Source: Craspedostauros australis (taxonomy: Eukaryota; Bacillariophyta; Bacillariophyceae; Mastogloiales; Achnanthaceae). From it: DNA of 64,000 bases. The notes beneath the pieces were generated by a model. That model was not told where the DNA came from, did no database searches, and saw nothing but the letters and a program-made list of their open reading frames with translations. The position numbers and the translations under genes are program-made. Within the stretch, counting starts at the first letter, position 1. The number at the start of each line of letters is the position of its first letter. The DNA lies in NCBI GenBank assembly GCA_026770025.1, contig JAMXDE010000010.1:2418001-2482000 (forward strand), read 5' to 3'. Shown here piece after piece: positions 52,362-63,308 of this stretch.

Positions 52362-52666
52362 CGTGCAACGATTTCACGTCATTGGATTTCTTCCTGTGGC
52401 AATCTCGGAATCGCAGAGGCGATTTTTGTCGTGAGGGATGTGGCGCTGGATTCGAATCATGTTCGTGTGGGTGGCCAGGTCAACGCGCTCGGGCCCGTTG
52501 TGCGCGTCAGCATCAGGTTGGAGAGCCGTTGAACCCATCAACGCGCGCCCACGACCCCAATTGTCTCATCACGAGATCAACGTGCCATTGGCATGATTAA
52601 TTCCGGGATCACACGATCGTGATAGTACGACGAGAACCCATTTTGCACGAATGCCCCAAAAACACA

Positions 52667-52934
52667 TCCGACAAGTAGGCTTTATGTGTCCGACGTGAAC
52701 TATGTTTTTCGCAGTTTTTCTCCGACAAGACTAGAATATCTATCAAAAATAGCGCTTTAGAAACCGTCGGAATGAGATCCGGAGCAGTCGTAACTCCGAC
52801 TGAACCTAAATCTGATTTCTACGTGAATTGATACTGGCTCATGCGTGGGAATTGAGACACGCTTTTGTCGGAGAATTCACGGTACTTGCCCCGCGAAAAA
52901 CGCTTCCGTCGGTTCCTATTTTTTTGTTGTCGGA
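52667..52934. promoter_or_regulatory. Cluster of TCGGA motifs between the divergent transposon genes
   Basis: Eight TCGG(A) motifs in both orientations lie within about 270 bases (at 52667, 52689, 52721, 52766, 52795, 52866, 52908 and 52928). Several extend to the same TGTCGGA found twice in each terminal repeat. They probably bind an element-encoded protein, so the transposase or the second protein may also control the divergent promoters. This is inference from motif sharing. Confidence 0.6.
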
Positions 52935-53377
52935 GTGGAAATGCAGAACTATCGAGACATGAGGAAATCATTGAGAGTTGGCGGACTCATCCACATGAAG
53001 TTGAATTTGCCCCCCAAATGCCACCACGCTCACCCAATCCGACTGTGCTCCCACGGAAGGCAAATGGAAGCCACGAGTGAAGCCAACGCTGAATCAAAGA
53101 GGAACTTGGCAGCTCATGTCGTCATGTACGAGGCAGCTTGTTCTATTCTGTGTGTTTTGCTGCTTGAAAGAGCCAATGATGGATGCGACAGTCTGCAGCG
53201 CTTCCAGTAGGTTCTTACGTTGCTCCTACCTTGGTTGTTTGAATTGATTCGCCAGTCGATCGATCAATTGTGTGATGCCATGCTCCGTGTTGATCAAGTT
53301 GTGTGTGCTGCCATGCCCGTAGCATCTGCTGCATTGATGGTGCTTACCACAAGCCCACAATTCAGATCACTTCCAAG

Positions 53378-55476
53378 ATGGCACAAAACAAAGTTGTTCA
53401 AGCTCAAAGGTGGTCATCATCCGGCGATCACGCAGCGTACATCATCAAAGGGTTCATCGCTGATCCTCCTCGTTTTCAACCGACCAAGGAAGGCTTCTCC
53501 AACTTTTGGGGGTCACACGTCGAGTGGCACAGCCTCTACTCCGAGAAGAACACGAAGAAGAACTACCTGAACTGTTGGAAACGTCTGCTCAAGTTCCTCG
53601 AGACTGGCAAAGGTGCGTTCCATTGCATTGTGCTTGCTGCTGAGTGCATTGAGATCACTGGCTGCGATGAATGCTGATCATGAACTCTGTACTCACGAAC
53701 ATCTGCTTTGTCTTGCCATGTCCAGGATTTGGATCTGCTCTCCGAAAGGTTTGCGGTCTGGAGTCGACAGAACGCCTCTCTGAGTTGCGAAAGCAATTCA
53801 ATATCCGCATCAACTACAGACCAGCAGAAGGTGCCGATGCCAACAAGTCTCCTGCTGATAGTGTGGACCGCAGTTCTTCTTCGGACGACGACGAGAGCTA
53901 CCTTCCTACTCGTCCTCCTCATCGCGACGGCTCTGCTGTATCTTCAGACAGCCTGGACCTCGACTCAGGATTCGTCGACGACGATCTGTCTCAGGCTACC
54001 CCGCCATTCATTATGCCTCGTCGTGGAGTACAAGGCTCTCATGGACCCCCTGTCCGAGATGTGAAGCCGCCAGCACCAGCACCAACCACAACAACAAAGC
54101 GCGAAGCAACGAACAACGAGAAGGGCATTGTGGATGCCATGGGATCGTTGGGGTTGAGAACTGTTGATCGTGCCATGAGCCCTGCTCTGGACATGGTGAA
54201 GATGGGTTCATTCACAGAGCGTGCCTTCGATCCGCTCACAGCCGCCAGTGGACATGGTCGCTATCGCGAGGGGATTCACGTGTTTGTGGTCCTTGACCCG
54301 AAAGTTGATCCAGAATCAGTGACACTCAGCACAGAAGATGAAGGATGGACGCTCAAGCTCACATACAAGGTACCACGGATGTATTTTACAGCTGAATGCA
54401 TCTATGGCGTTTATGGTTACAATGCAGGCTTCTCAACCAGCCTTGCTGCTGCCAAGAACTACTTCCAGGACCTCGCTCGCAAGGTCACTGACGAAGCAGG
54501 AGAGCTCGTTGTCACCTGCCACTTCAACCTCCCCCGCAAGATCGACAGCCTCTTCCGCAACGTCTTGACGAAGGAGCTCGAAGACACCAACTTCGAGGTA
54601 GTTGAGAACTACCTCGGCACGACCTCTTTGGTGACCTTCTGTTTCTTCCAGGAGCATCACAACCAGCTGCAGTTTGGGACAGTCGGTCGTCGCGGCGTCA
54701 AGGGGCTGGACGGATCTGTCCGTGCCTTCTCTTCAGCCATGCCTCCAAAGCCTGCAACTGTGCCAGCAGCAGGCTTTGCCCATCCATTTGGTGGCCCAAT
54801 GCCACCTCGGCCTCATGGTGGTACAGCCGGTGGTCCTCAGCCTGCTCCATTTGGCTCTCCGACTCCCAATCATGGCGCCTTCGCGACTCCTCCTGCTACC
54901 AACCACTTCGCTGGGCAGGTGGACGCCATGCGGCAGCAGATGGAACGCGAGGCCGCAGCACGCATCGCACAGGCCCAAGAGGAAGCCCGGAAGACCCGCG
55001 CCGAATGTGAGGCTCTCCTGCGTCAAGCAAAAGAGCGCTCTCACATGGACGCCCAAGCGAAGGCGCAGTTGGAGCGCGAAGCGACGGCGAAGTTTGCGCA
55101 AATGCGCAACGAAGTTGCTGCGCGTGAGTTTCGCGCCAACTCGCGGATGGCGGTGCTTGAGGAGCAGCTGCGCACGGCTCGGAACTTGGAGGCCATGGCA
55201 GCTGCCAATCTTGGCCTGCGGTCTCCCAGTGGGAGCATCCCCGATGCCGCCGTCAGTTCCTCCCAATCCAGCAGCCAGGAGAGTGTTGCCACGCACACCA
55301 TCGAGATGGAGATGGTGGGCCTGACTGGAAGTGTGCACCCCCGCAACGATGAAGATGCCCCACGCCGCGATGAAGTGATCCGCAGCCGCGTGGGCGATTT
55401 GGGTGCAGGCGGCAGTGGAACTGGCGAATTGAGTGGCAGCGTGGTGTCCACAGATGGGCGAACAGAGCACGCATAA
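53378..55476 (+). CDS. Second protein of the Harbinger-like element, two exons
   Basis: Modelled as exon 1 53378-53612 and exon 2 53726-55476 with a 113-base intron (GTGCGT to TCCAG), giving 661 residues. The junction reads LETGK then GFGSALRK in one frame. The first 100 residues have spaced Trp and Lys/Arg (RWSSSGDHAA, FWGSHVEWHS, NCWKRLLKFLE). This could be a Myb/SANT-like DNA-binding domain, as known for the accessory proteins of Harbinger elements. An acidic Ser/Asp linker follows, then a folded middle part with YREGIHVFVVLDPKVDP, a Pro/Gly-rich stretch, and a long coiled coil (EREAAARIAQAQEEARK through RMAVLEEQLRTARNLEAM). The C-terminus is Ser/Gly-rich. Its expected role is DNA recognition and nuclear import of the transposase. 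The DNA-binding reading is tentative. Confidence 0.7.
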
Positions 55477-55822
55477 AATGAGAGCACACCGCACCAGCCT
55501 GGGTGCGTCAACACAAGAGAGCACGACAACAGCAACAACATCACAGAAAGCACGACAACAGCAACACAGGAAGCACGACAACAGCAACACAGGAAGCACG
55601 ACAACAACAACACAAAGAGAGGAGCAACCATCCCAAACCACAACGCAGAGAGCTTTGCATTCTCCCTGGAAGAGATGGTGCCACCAACGAGAAAACAACA
55701 GAAACAGAAACAAACAAGGAGAGGGCTGATCAAGTACCTCATTAGCGATAATTCAGTAGTAGCAAAACAGCACGATGGGTGCAAGAAACTGTTCAGCTTC
55801 TTTGTTGCGTTTTAGTCTTGCC

Positions 55823-55868
55823 GATTCCGACAGATAAAGTTGGATTTTCTCCTTTTCCGACAACTCCC
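55823..55868 (-). repeat. Right terminal inverted repeat
   Basis: Inverted counterpart of 49827-49872, with TCCGACA motifs at 55826-55832 and 55856-55862. Confidence 0.75.
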
Positions 55869-56630
55869 AGTGGACTTGTTTGCCATGCATGGTGGAAGAG
55901 CGAAAGAAAGCGAGAAAGCATGCAAGCAAGACAGAACCTGGTCGGCATCCGCACACCCGTGAGCGCGGATCCAAAGTCATTGCGGAAAAGATCGTTCTTG
56001 GTGGAATCCGCCAGAGAAGAAAAGCACACCAAGAATGATGAAGAAGCGCGTGACGCAAAGAAATTGTGTCGGATCGGGAGCGTTGATAGAAAATGACTGG
56101 TGGGAGACGTGACGATAAGTAATTGAGTCCCGAAACGCGAAATCCTCACGAGATTCCTGTGCGCGCACAAACGTGCGGAAGCACAAAGTGCTGTGACGCA
56201 CAACACGCGGACTTCGATTCTTGGGGGGCAGTTCAAAATGCAATAATTTGCTCTATTCCATAGCGCTTAAGTCATAAATCACTTGTTTCCGCCTAGTTCT
56301 TATCCTCGACGGAATAATATATAATTTTCGTTCTTTTTCGGATAATTGGTGCTTTTCCGCAGAATTTGGTCGGTGTCCTCTCGCTCTTCGCTGTTGCTCC
56401 TTTTGTGCACTTTACACTGTGTCCGTGTTCGCTGTGCGTATCAACGTCGCCATGTCGAGGAGCAGATTACGCCTCCTTGCTGCTTCGCACATGAACCACT
56501 TGCATTGCACGATTTCGCAGAACACAAGGAACACTGTTTTTGTCTCTGTGATTCGTTAGCTGATGAGAGCATTCGTGTGCTGTTCTGTTTGAGTTAGTTG
56601 TCACGGATCATTTTCTTCTTCCTCGAACAT
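55869..56630. other. Intergenic, no gene supported
   Basis: 760 bases between the transposon and the minisatellite block. I see nothing coding. Confidence 0.4.
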
Positions 56631-57050
56631 TGTTGAAGCAACTTTTATCAATGACAAATATTCAGCCTTATCTGTACTAGCTATTCATTGGGTTGAAACA
56701 GCATGAATCATTGACACAGAAGCGTGCTCATCTAAGCAAGCCCTCCAATTCGTTGAAACAGCTTTTATCAATGACAAATATTCAGCATTATCCCCTTCAA
56801 ATCGTAGAAACAGCTTTTATCAATGACAATTTTCAGCCTTATCCGTACTAGCTATTCATTGGGTTGAAACAGCATGAATCATTGACACAGAATCGTGCTC
56901 ATCTATGCAAGCACTCCATTTGGTTGAAACAGTGTTTATCACACAGACACAGATTCGATCTTGTAACGCCATCTATATGGTTGGAACGGTGCCTATCACA
57001 CAGAAATAGGTGCAGTTCTGCCCTTATGCACCAACGATACGGCAAAAACG
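56631..57050 (+). repeat. Minisatellite A, about 60-base units
   Basis: Seven degenerate tandem units (52-60 bases), each beginning GTTGAAACAG or a close variant. Two alternating types occur: one continues CTTTTATCAATGACA, the other CATGAATCATTGACACAGAA. Later units become less regular toward 57050. Confidence 0.8.
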
Positions 57051-57144
57051 GCGGCTATGGCACAGATTCAGATGCGTTTCTGACCCTTATGCGCTATCCT
57101 TAAGGCCAAAATGAGGCTCATCCCAATAGATGCAGATTCATTTC

Positions 57145-57336
57145 TTCCCTTTGTGCACTTTCCATAAAGCCCGAATGAGTCATATCCCAAAAAACAAATT
57201 GTGCACTTTCCATAAAGCCCAAATGAGTCTTATTCCAAAAAACAAATTGTGCACTATCCATAGAGCCCAAATGAGTCCTATCCCAAAAAACAAATTGTGC
57301 ACTATCAATAAAGCCCAAATGAGTCTTATTCCAACA
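57145..57336 (+). repeat. Minisatellite B, four 48-base units
   Basis: Four head-to-tail units of exactly 48 bases starting at 57145, 57193, 57241 and 57289. The core is TTGTGCACT[TA]TCCATA followed by AGCCCAAATGAGTC. The period is divisible by three, so frames on both strands stay open as 16-residue repeats. This is not evidence for coding. Confidence 0.9.
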
Positions 57337-57724
57337 AAGGGCTATATTAGTCCTCATATTAATCGTTAAAAAGGACTGAAGTAGCGCTTTTTAGTCACCC
57401 ATAGAGGCGTTTTCGACACTATGGGGCGCTCATAAGACCAAATGGATTCTTATGACCACTTCGACTTAATTTGAAGCATTATGCGAGTCGAATGTGACCA
57501 AATTGGCCTATGTATAAGGCCAAAACATGCCACATCACAAAGGCATCATTTGGAGTGCTTCGTGACATCAATCCAAACAGCAAGAAAAGCGCTTATAGAG
57601 CTTTCATAAGCGCAATTCTGACCCCTAAAAGCGATGCATAAGGCCGAAATCGCCCTCTTGAAGGCGGCATAGATGCGTTTTTTATTCTTTGCAGTGCCCC
57701 ATAACGTCAATTCTTGCATCACTT
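57337..57724. other. Degenerate repeat-like spacer between minisatellites B and C
   Basis: No exact tandem period, but phrases such as CATAAG[AG]CCAAAT and TATAAGGCCAAAA recur. This suggests old, decayed units of the same kind as the neighbouring arrays. Confidence 0.4.
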
Positions 57725-57980
57725 GAAGCAAGAAAAGGTGCATTATGCCCAGAGCACCAAATTGGGTCTTCCACACAAGCACAATAAGCGTTATGCCCAG
57801 AGCACCAAATTGGGTCTTCAACACAAGCGCAATAAGCGTTATGCCCAGAGCACCAAATTGGGTCTTCAACACAAGCACGATAAGCATTATGCCCAGAGCA
57901 CCAAATTGGGTCTTTAACACAAGCACAATAAGCGTTATGCCCAGAGCACCAAATTGGGTCTTCAACACAAGCGCGATAAT
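57725..57980 (+). repeat. Minisatellite C, five 48-base units
   Basis: ATGCCCAGAGCACCAAATTG recurs at 57745, 57793, 57841, 57889 and 57937, exactly 48 bases apart, with only scattered substitutions. Sequence differs from minisatellite B although the period is the same. Confidence 0.92.
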
Positions 57981-59349
57981 GCAGTGTGCATGAAGGATCG
58001 ATACTGTGCGTATAGAATGTGGGTTTATAAGCAAACAATGACCCTTACTCATTGCGTTCAAGTGAAGCTTAAACATTATTGTGTCATTATGTCATTGGTT
58101 AAGTAAGCTTCTCTGTCTGTCCATGTCATGCGCTTTGACATGTTTAGCATTTAACATCGTATTAATTGCATTTTCTGGTTCATATGAATTAATAATTATC
58201 TTTGTGTATTGCCATTCCGCGATTGATGTGTCATGATTGCAATTTATTGCTTATGCCTCCCTTTGTTATCACCCATTGCTGTGGTATGTACCTGAATTCA
58301 GTACACCCTTGCTTGGTGGTGACGTTTTTAATCGTATCAAGGAATGCGAAGACATTTCCGACCCGTTCAAATCGCATCTTGAGAACTCTTTTTTGCATCG
58401 GAACGGACAAGGGTTTCTGTCGCCGAAAGCGTGCAAGACACCAGCGCATGCCATGGCCGCCATGGCCATCACAGCGAGACGATCGCGCGATGATGGCGTT
58501 TTCGCGGCAAAGTACGACACTTTCCACGTGCCTTGGCAAGCACAACGCGGCACGACATCATCTGCGCCGCAGACGCACGAACAGGCAACAGGGTGTAAAA
58601 GTCAAAAATGGAGCCGCGAATCTGGGTTTTGCATAAATCAGGATGATTGTGCAAACAACTGACAGGAAGAATGCTCAAAGATGGCAAATTTTCAGTTTGG
58701 TTTTTGACTGTTGAACTGCTGATTATGGAAGAAACTGTTGTTGCCTTATCATGGGAAATGCAAAATTACCGTCTTTCCCCCCCCCCCCTTGGTGTGCGGC
58801 TATCGCGTTTGTTGTTCTTGCTTGCACCAGTGACAGAAGTTGCGCGCACCAGAGAGGTAGAGACGAGGAACCGCCAACAACAACAAGACAACGACGAACG
58901 AGCGAAGCACCCGGAGTAGATCGTCTTGGTGGGCAGAGGGACAGGACATCAACGTCGCAAGAAGGAAAAGAGAGGAAAGGAAAGGAACAAAGCGAAACAC
59001 CAAAAGCAGCATTGGGCGACTGGCTGATTCTGCACACCAGAAACATTGCGAGGACCACAGGTCATACGTACTCCGACAAGCAACGGCATCCCGCAAGCAT
59101 TGCAGACACTGCAGTTGCAAGTGCAAACTCAAGAGGGGAAGAGCGTTGCGCTCCATTGAATCTGAGCGTGAGTTCACTTCTGAGTTCGCTGCTGGGGTCA
59201 TCATTGTGAGACAGCTGTGAGACAGTTGCGAGACAGCTCAGGACAGAATACGAGGACAGTGGTTGAAAAGGAGGGAGGAACCAAGCAACCAGGGCAAGGC
59301 ACGTCCCACAATAGCAGCAATAGAGACAGCACCAGCAACAATAAAGACA
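57981..59349. other. Intergenic, no gene supported
   Basis: Contains a run of 12 C at 58777-58788. The last few hundred bases are A/C/G-rich and probably the leader of the gene at 59350. No open frame looks coding. Confidence 0.4.
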
Positions 59350-62300
59350 ATGACAGAAATGGAGCAAGCACCACCCACGCCGAACAAGGCGAAGAAGAAG
59401 GTGCGCAAGCCCAAGGTCTCCAAGAAGACGCCAGCCGCCGACAACGACCAGAACGCAACGCCCCAACCATGGAAGACGGCGTTCCCGGGCAGCGCCGACA
59501 GCGTGGGCGCCGGCGGCAAGAGCACAGCCGCTGTGGCGCGCCGCGTGCGCAAGCGTCCCACAACGCGCAGCAACCGCAAACCCACGCGCATCGACTCCTG
59601 CGACGCACCCGATCTGTCGACGCTCGTCAAGGAACGCAGGCGTCGCCATCCAAGGCGCGTCAAGAAGGACGACGCGGCGAGCAGCGACAGCAACCACTCC
59701 ATCGAAGCCTCCCTCATTGACGAACCCAAACCTCAACGCAAGCTGCGGCAGCCCAAATCCACCGTGCGTTCGGCGGCCGCCATCTACGCCCACAAGACGC
59801 CCGTCAAGGAAAGCAATCTCATGTCCATGCTGTCGGAACCGCAGGTCATTGGAGCGCCGCCGCCGCCGCCGCTTCTGCCCCTCGAGACGAACGATGACCG
59901 CGGCTCCGACGATCTGGGGCTCAGCATCCACGATGGCATCCACGCCACCTACACGGGCAAGCTCCTCAGCAGCGATGACGATGACGATGATCTGGCCGTT
60001 CCCAAGAAACGCAGCTCCCTGCGCAATTTGTTCTCCAAGCGATCCTCGAAGCTGCCGGCCGATAAGCCACCCACGCGGAGTCGGCATCGGAATATCAAAG
60101 TTGAGAAGTACGATGTTGACGATGATGACAATGTTGACAATGATGACAATGACAACCACAATCAAGACGAGGACGATGAGCGGCAACCACAGCACAAGAC
60201 CAAGAACGGTTCTAAATCCAAAAAGTCGTCGTCGTCGAATGGCAATCGCAGATCCGTCAAATCCTTGCGCAATATATTCAACAAAAGCAACAACAGCAAC
60301 ACCATGGAAAGGAATTACGCATCGACGCAGAGCGGGGGATTCGTCTCGCCCTACACCAATAAAAAGAAACCGCCGGCCTGGGCCAAACCCAAGGGCAATG
60401 CATCCGTGTCGTCCGCGTCCTCCTTCAACAACAGCTCCGTCTTTCAATCGCCGCACAGGAAATCCACCAACGACGCCCTCGACAGCATGCTAAGTCCCAA
60501 CAACGACGACGATATCAGCCAGGCCACGCCCGTCTCCGCAATCAAAAAGACCAAGAAGAAAACAAAAAAGATCGCCCTCAAGAAGAGCGTCTCGTTGGAC
60601 GATTCTTCCGTGGCGTCCGCGTCCTTGGGTTCGCCACTCAACAACAAAAAGAAGAAGGGCTCCGTCAAGGCCCTCAAATCCATGTTCGAATCCTCCGTCC
60701 AATCCTTGCATTCGCCACGACGCAGCGTCACCTTGTCGACGCAATCTCGCAAAAAGAACAACGTCAATGGCACCACGCTCAAAACGAAGATGCGCCGCAA
60801 TTCGGCTCCCATGGATTCCAGCAGCCACGCCTCCGAAAAGAAACCATCGCGCAAGATCAAACTGAAGAAGGTATCCAAGAAGGACCATAATGAGCCGGCG
60901 GCATCCGTCGCGTCGTCGCGCAAGACCATCAAAAAGAAAAAGAAGAAGCGCAGCAGCGAAGACGAAGACGTATCGACGGAATCCACCAAGTTATCGGAAT
61001 CGCCCGCCAAGAAGACTTTGAAGAAGCCCAGCGCGTCCATTTCCATTTCGTCCGTCGAAGATGGCGATGTGCCGGTCAAGACCAAGAAGAAGACGACGAA
61101 GCATACTGACAAGGACAACGATACTGGCGATGAGCAATCCTTTGCGGACGACAATAAAGATGAGAATAAGGAGGACAACAAAGATGACAACAAGGATGAC
61201 AGCAAAGACGAGAATAAGGATACGACCAAAAAGAAGGACAAGAAGAAGAAAGACAAGAAAACAAAGAAGGACAAAAAGAAGAAGGGTAAGAACAGCCGCG
61301 ATGGCGATGGTGAAAATGATGGCGAAGAAGGCGATGATGCCAGCAACAGCAGCGGCAAGGCAAGTGACCAATTCGAAGAGCTCAAGGTCAAGGAGATTAA
61401 AAAGCGACCCGAGCGTTCCGAACAAGCCCAGCGCCGCATTTCCCACAACCTCGATGAGACCGCATTTTATGGTCTCAATGCGGACGAACCACAACGATCC
61501 AAAGGCGCCATGGATTCCATAGACACCATCGGCGATAACACGGACGACAATGATTTCGGCTTCTTTGCGGATGAACCAATCTTGGGCCTCGGCATCATGA
61601 GTCCGCGCAAGCAGAAAAAGGTCCTACCGCCAGGGTACTTGGATGGGGGCAAATCCGTACCACCGCCCATCTCTCCGCGAACGCCCGGCGGCACCAAACG
61701 CGTCATCACAAAGGTCTCATTCGAATTCCCCGTACCGCCCGAACAGGCCGCGCTGGGTGCCAAGGGCATTGAGATTTCGGTCGACGTCCTGACGCATGAC
61801 GAGGTGTCGTCGTTGGGTGCCATCTCGGAAGGATCGGCAGATTCGGATGACACGCCGCAAACGCGCATGGACAACATGGTCAAGAAATGGACGGCCATGG
61901 ACGACGCCGCTGAGGATGAGAATGGTGGTGGTGACGACATCAAACTGTCCGACAACGTGCTCGATAATATCGTGCTGGCGGCGCCGGATTTGGACGACGC
62001 CATCACAGAGTTTGAAAAGCGGACGGGGATTCGGCCCGTGCCGTCTGGCAGATTGCAAGGGCTGGGTGCCAGAACAGCCGTCGTGGTGCTCAATGACAAC
62101 CGGTACGTCGAGATCATCGCGCCGGATCCGGACGCACCGAAGGGATCGCTGACGGACTACCTGAAGGGCCTGCCGACGGGATCGCTGGAACCGTTCCATT
62201 ATGCCATCCGCACCCAGATGAGCAAGATGGTGGAAGGTTACGCCACGGACGTCGTGGGTTGGAAGCCAGATCAGATCGCCATGGTGCAGGCGAAAATCGA

Positions 62301-62760
62301 TGGCTCGCAACGCTGCTGGGATCTCATGACCTTTTACGATCACGACATCGGTGGGTGTGCACCGAGCTACGTGAAGTGGAAGAAAACCAGCGACCATCCC
62401 ACAGTGCGTATGCAACCAGAGGGACAGCTCGACAACCTCCACATCCAGATACCGGAAGGACACGTCGTGCACAAGCTGCTCTCCGGCGTGGACGGCATCC
62501 AGGCCAAGGCCGGTGCCAACCTCATGCTGTGCCTGACCTTGCGCACACCGAAAGGCAAATGCATCTTCATTGGTATGAAACCACCAGGATACCATTTCCC
62601 GGGCAAGGACGAACCGAAGCACAAGAGCAACCAGATGGATTTCCCAGGCATGCCGGAACAAATGTCCACGGAGGGCAACTATTCCTCGGATGATTGGGAT
62701 CAGCGCGAATTGGAATCCGTGCCCAGCTCGAGTTCGAGCTCAAGCTCATCGGGTTCATAG
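59350..62760 (+). CDS. Disordered basic protein with C-terminal glyoxalase-like domain
   Basis: 1,136 residues from ATG 59350 (next Met at 59359). The frame upstream to 59263 lacks an earlier ATG. Residues 1 to about 700 are Lys/Ser/Asp-rich low complexity with many KKKKK runs, SP sites, an Asp/Asn repeat and a KPPAWAKPK stretch that recalls the KPAWA cap of the repeat family at 6-17 kb. A region with GYLDGGKSVPPPISP follows. From about residue 878 the sequence resembles a glyoxalase-like (VOC, Glyoxalase_3) domain: LDDAITEFEKRTGIRPVPSG, then GLGARTAVVVLNDNRYVEII, APDPDAP, and later SDHPTVRMQPEGQLDNLHI before an Ala/Leu-rich end. In the family this fold binds a small metabolite or metal, and many members are not glyoxalases. 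The catalytic ligands cannot be judged by eye. The C-terminus ends in a Ser run. Confidence 0.75.
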   Translation: MTEMEQAPPTPNKAKKKVRKPKVSKKTPAADNDQNATPQPWKTAFPGSADSVGAGGKSTAAVARRVRKRPTTRSNRKPTRIDSCDAPDLSTLVKERRRRHPRRVKKDDAASSDSNHSIEASLIDEPKPQRKLRQPKSTVRSAAAIYAHKTPVKESNLMSMLSEPQVIGAPPPPPLLPLETNDDRGSDDLGLSIHDGIHATYTGKLLSSDDDDDDLAVPKKRSSLRNLFSKRSSKLPADKPPTRSRHRNIKVEKYDVDDDDNVDNDDNDNHNQDEDDERQPQHKTKNGSKSKKSSSSNGNRRSVKSLRNIFNKSNNSNTMERNYASTQSGGFVSPYTNKKKPPAWAKPKGNASVSSASSFNNSSVFQSPHRKSTNDALDSMLSPNNDDDISQATPVSAIKKTKKKTKKIALKKSVSLDDSSVASASLGSPLNNKKKKGSVKALKSMFESSVQSLHSPRRSVTLSTQSRKKNNVNGTTLKTKMRRNSAPMDSSSHASEKKPSRKIKLKKVSKKDHNEPAASVASSRKTIKKKKKKRSSEDEDVSTESTKLSESPAKKTLKKPSASISISSVEDGDVPVKTKKKTTKHTDKDNDTGDEQSFADDNKDENKEDNKDDNKDDSKDENKDTTKKKDKKKKDKKTKKDKKKKGKNSRDGDGENDGEEGDDASNSSGKASDQFEELKVKEIKKRPERSEQAQRRISHNLDETAFYGLNADEPQRSKGAMDSIDTIGDNTDDNDFGFFADEPILGLGIMSPRKQKKVLPPGYLDGGKSVPPPISPRTPGGTKRVITKVSFEFPVPPEQAALGAKGIEISVDVLTHDEVSSLGAISEGSADSDDTPQTRMDNMVKKWTAMDDAAEDENGGGDDIKLSDNVLDNIVLAAPDLDDAITEFEKRTGIRPVPSGRLQGLGARTAVVVLNDNRYVEIIAPDPDAPKGSLTDYLKGLPTGSLEPFHYAIRTQMSKMVEGYATDVVGWKPDQIAMVQAKIDGSQRCWDLMTFYDHDIGGCAPSYVKWKKTSDHPTVRMQPEGQLDNLHIQIPEGHVVHKLLSGVDGIQAKAGANLMLCLTLRTPKGKCIFIGMKPPGYHFPGKDEPKHKSNQMDFPGMPEQMSTEGNYSSDDWDQRELESVPSSSSSSSSSGS

Positions 62761-63308
62761 GTAACGATCGCAAGTGGCATGTTGTACAGCACTTGCGGCA
62801 GGCAAGCCAACGGAGAGCGACAGAAACATGTACGAGTATGCATGGAGATGGCAGAGCACTGGAGTGCCATAGAATCCTCCACTCCAATTCCTACATCAAT
62901 GTATGTTATTGAATAATCAATTGATGAGAGTTGCGTGCAAGCATTACAGTTTATGATTGTTACCAAGAGATGTGGTCATAGTATGATTGATGACCACCGC
63001 TCTCTGCTTCACAAGTAGTTGTGAGTGTCTGTAGGATTAGTGACTGGAACTCGTTCAAAAACAGCATGCACGACTCGAAGAGAATTCAAATTTGAAAGAA
63101 GAGCGGAAACGCGACATCAACAATCAAACACGCAAGAGCGGAACAGAGAGCAGCGTTGAGATGAGGCGAGGCGAGAGATGATTCCGCAGCTCGCACTTGT
63201 AGAATACCATACTTGCAAGAGTGGGTAAGGCAAAGCCTCAAGACATACACACAATGCAACACGATCATCGTTGCGACTCATTCATCAAGTAGCCAACAAC
63301 GATACAGC
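62761..63308. other. Intergenic, no gene supported
   Basis: 548 bases between two plus-strand genes. No RNA gene or repeat is evident. Confidence 0.4.

Larger units (their letters stand above)
49827..55868. mobile_element. Two-gene Harbinger/IS5-like DNA transposon
   Basis: The left end (49827 onward) and the inverted right end (55868 back) share a perfect GGGAGTTGTCGGAAAA and imperfect similarity for about 46 bases. Both contain two TGTCGGA motifs about 30 bases apart. Inside are a minus-strand DDE transposase (51023-52070) and a divergent plus-strand second gene (53378-55476), the usual Harbinger layout. A third cluster of TCGGA motifs lies between the two genes. No clean target duplication is visible next to these ends, so the exact borders may differ by a few bases. 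Confidence 0.7.

Noticed and set aside
57145-57980. Regular 48-base repeats considered as a CRISPR array or as a coding repeat protein
   Set aside because: Units are head-to-tail without unique spacers, and the genome is eukaryotic. Open frames on both strands follow from a period divisible by three, and no unit shows codon-biased substitution.
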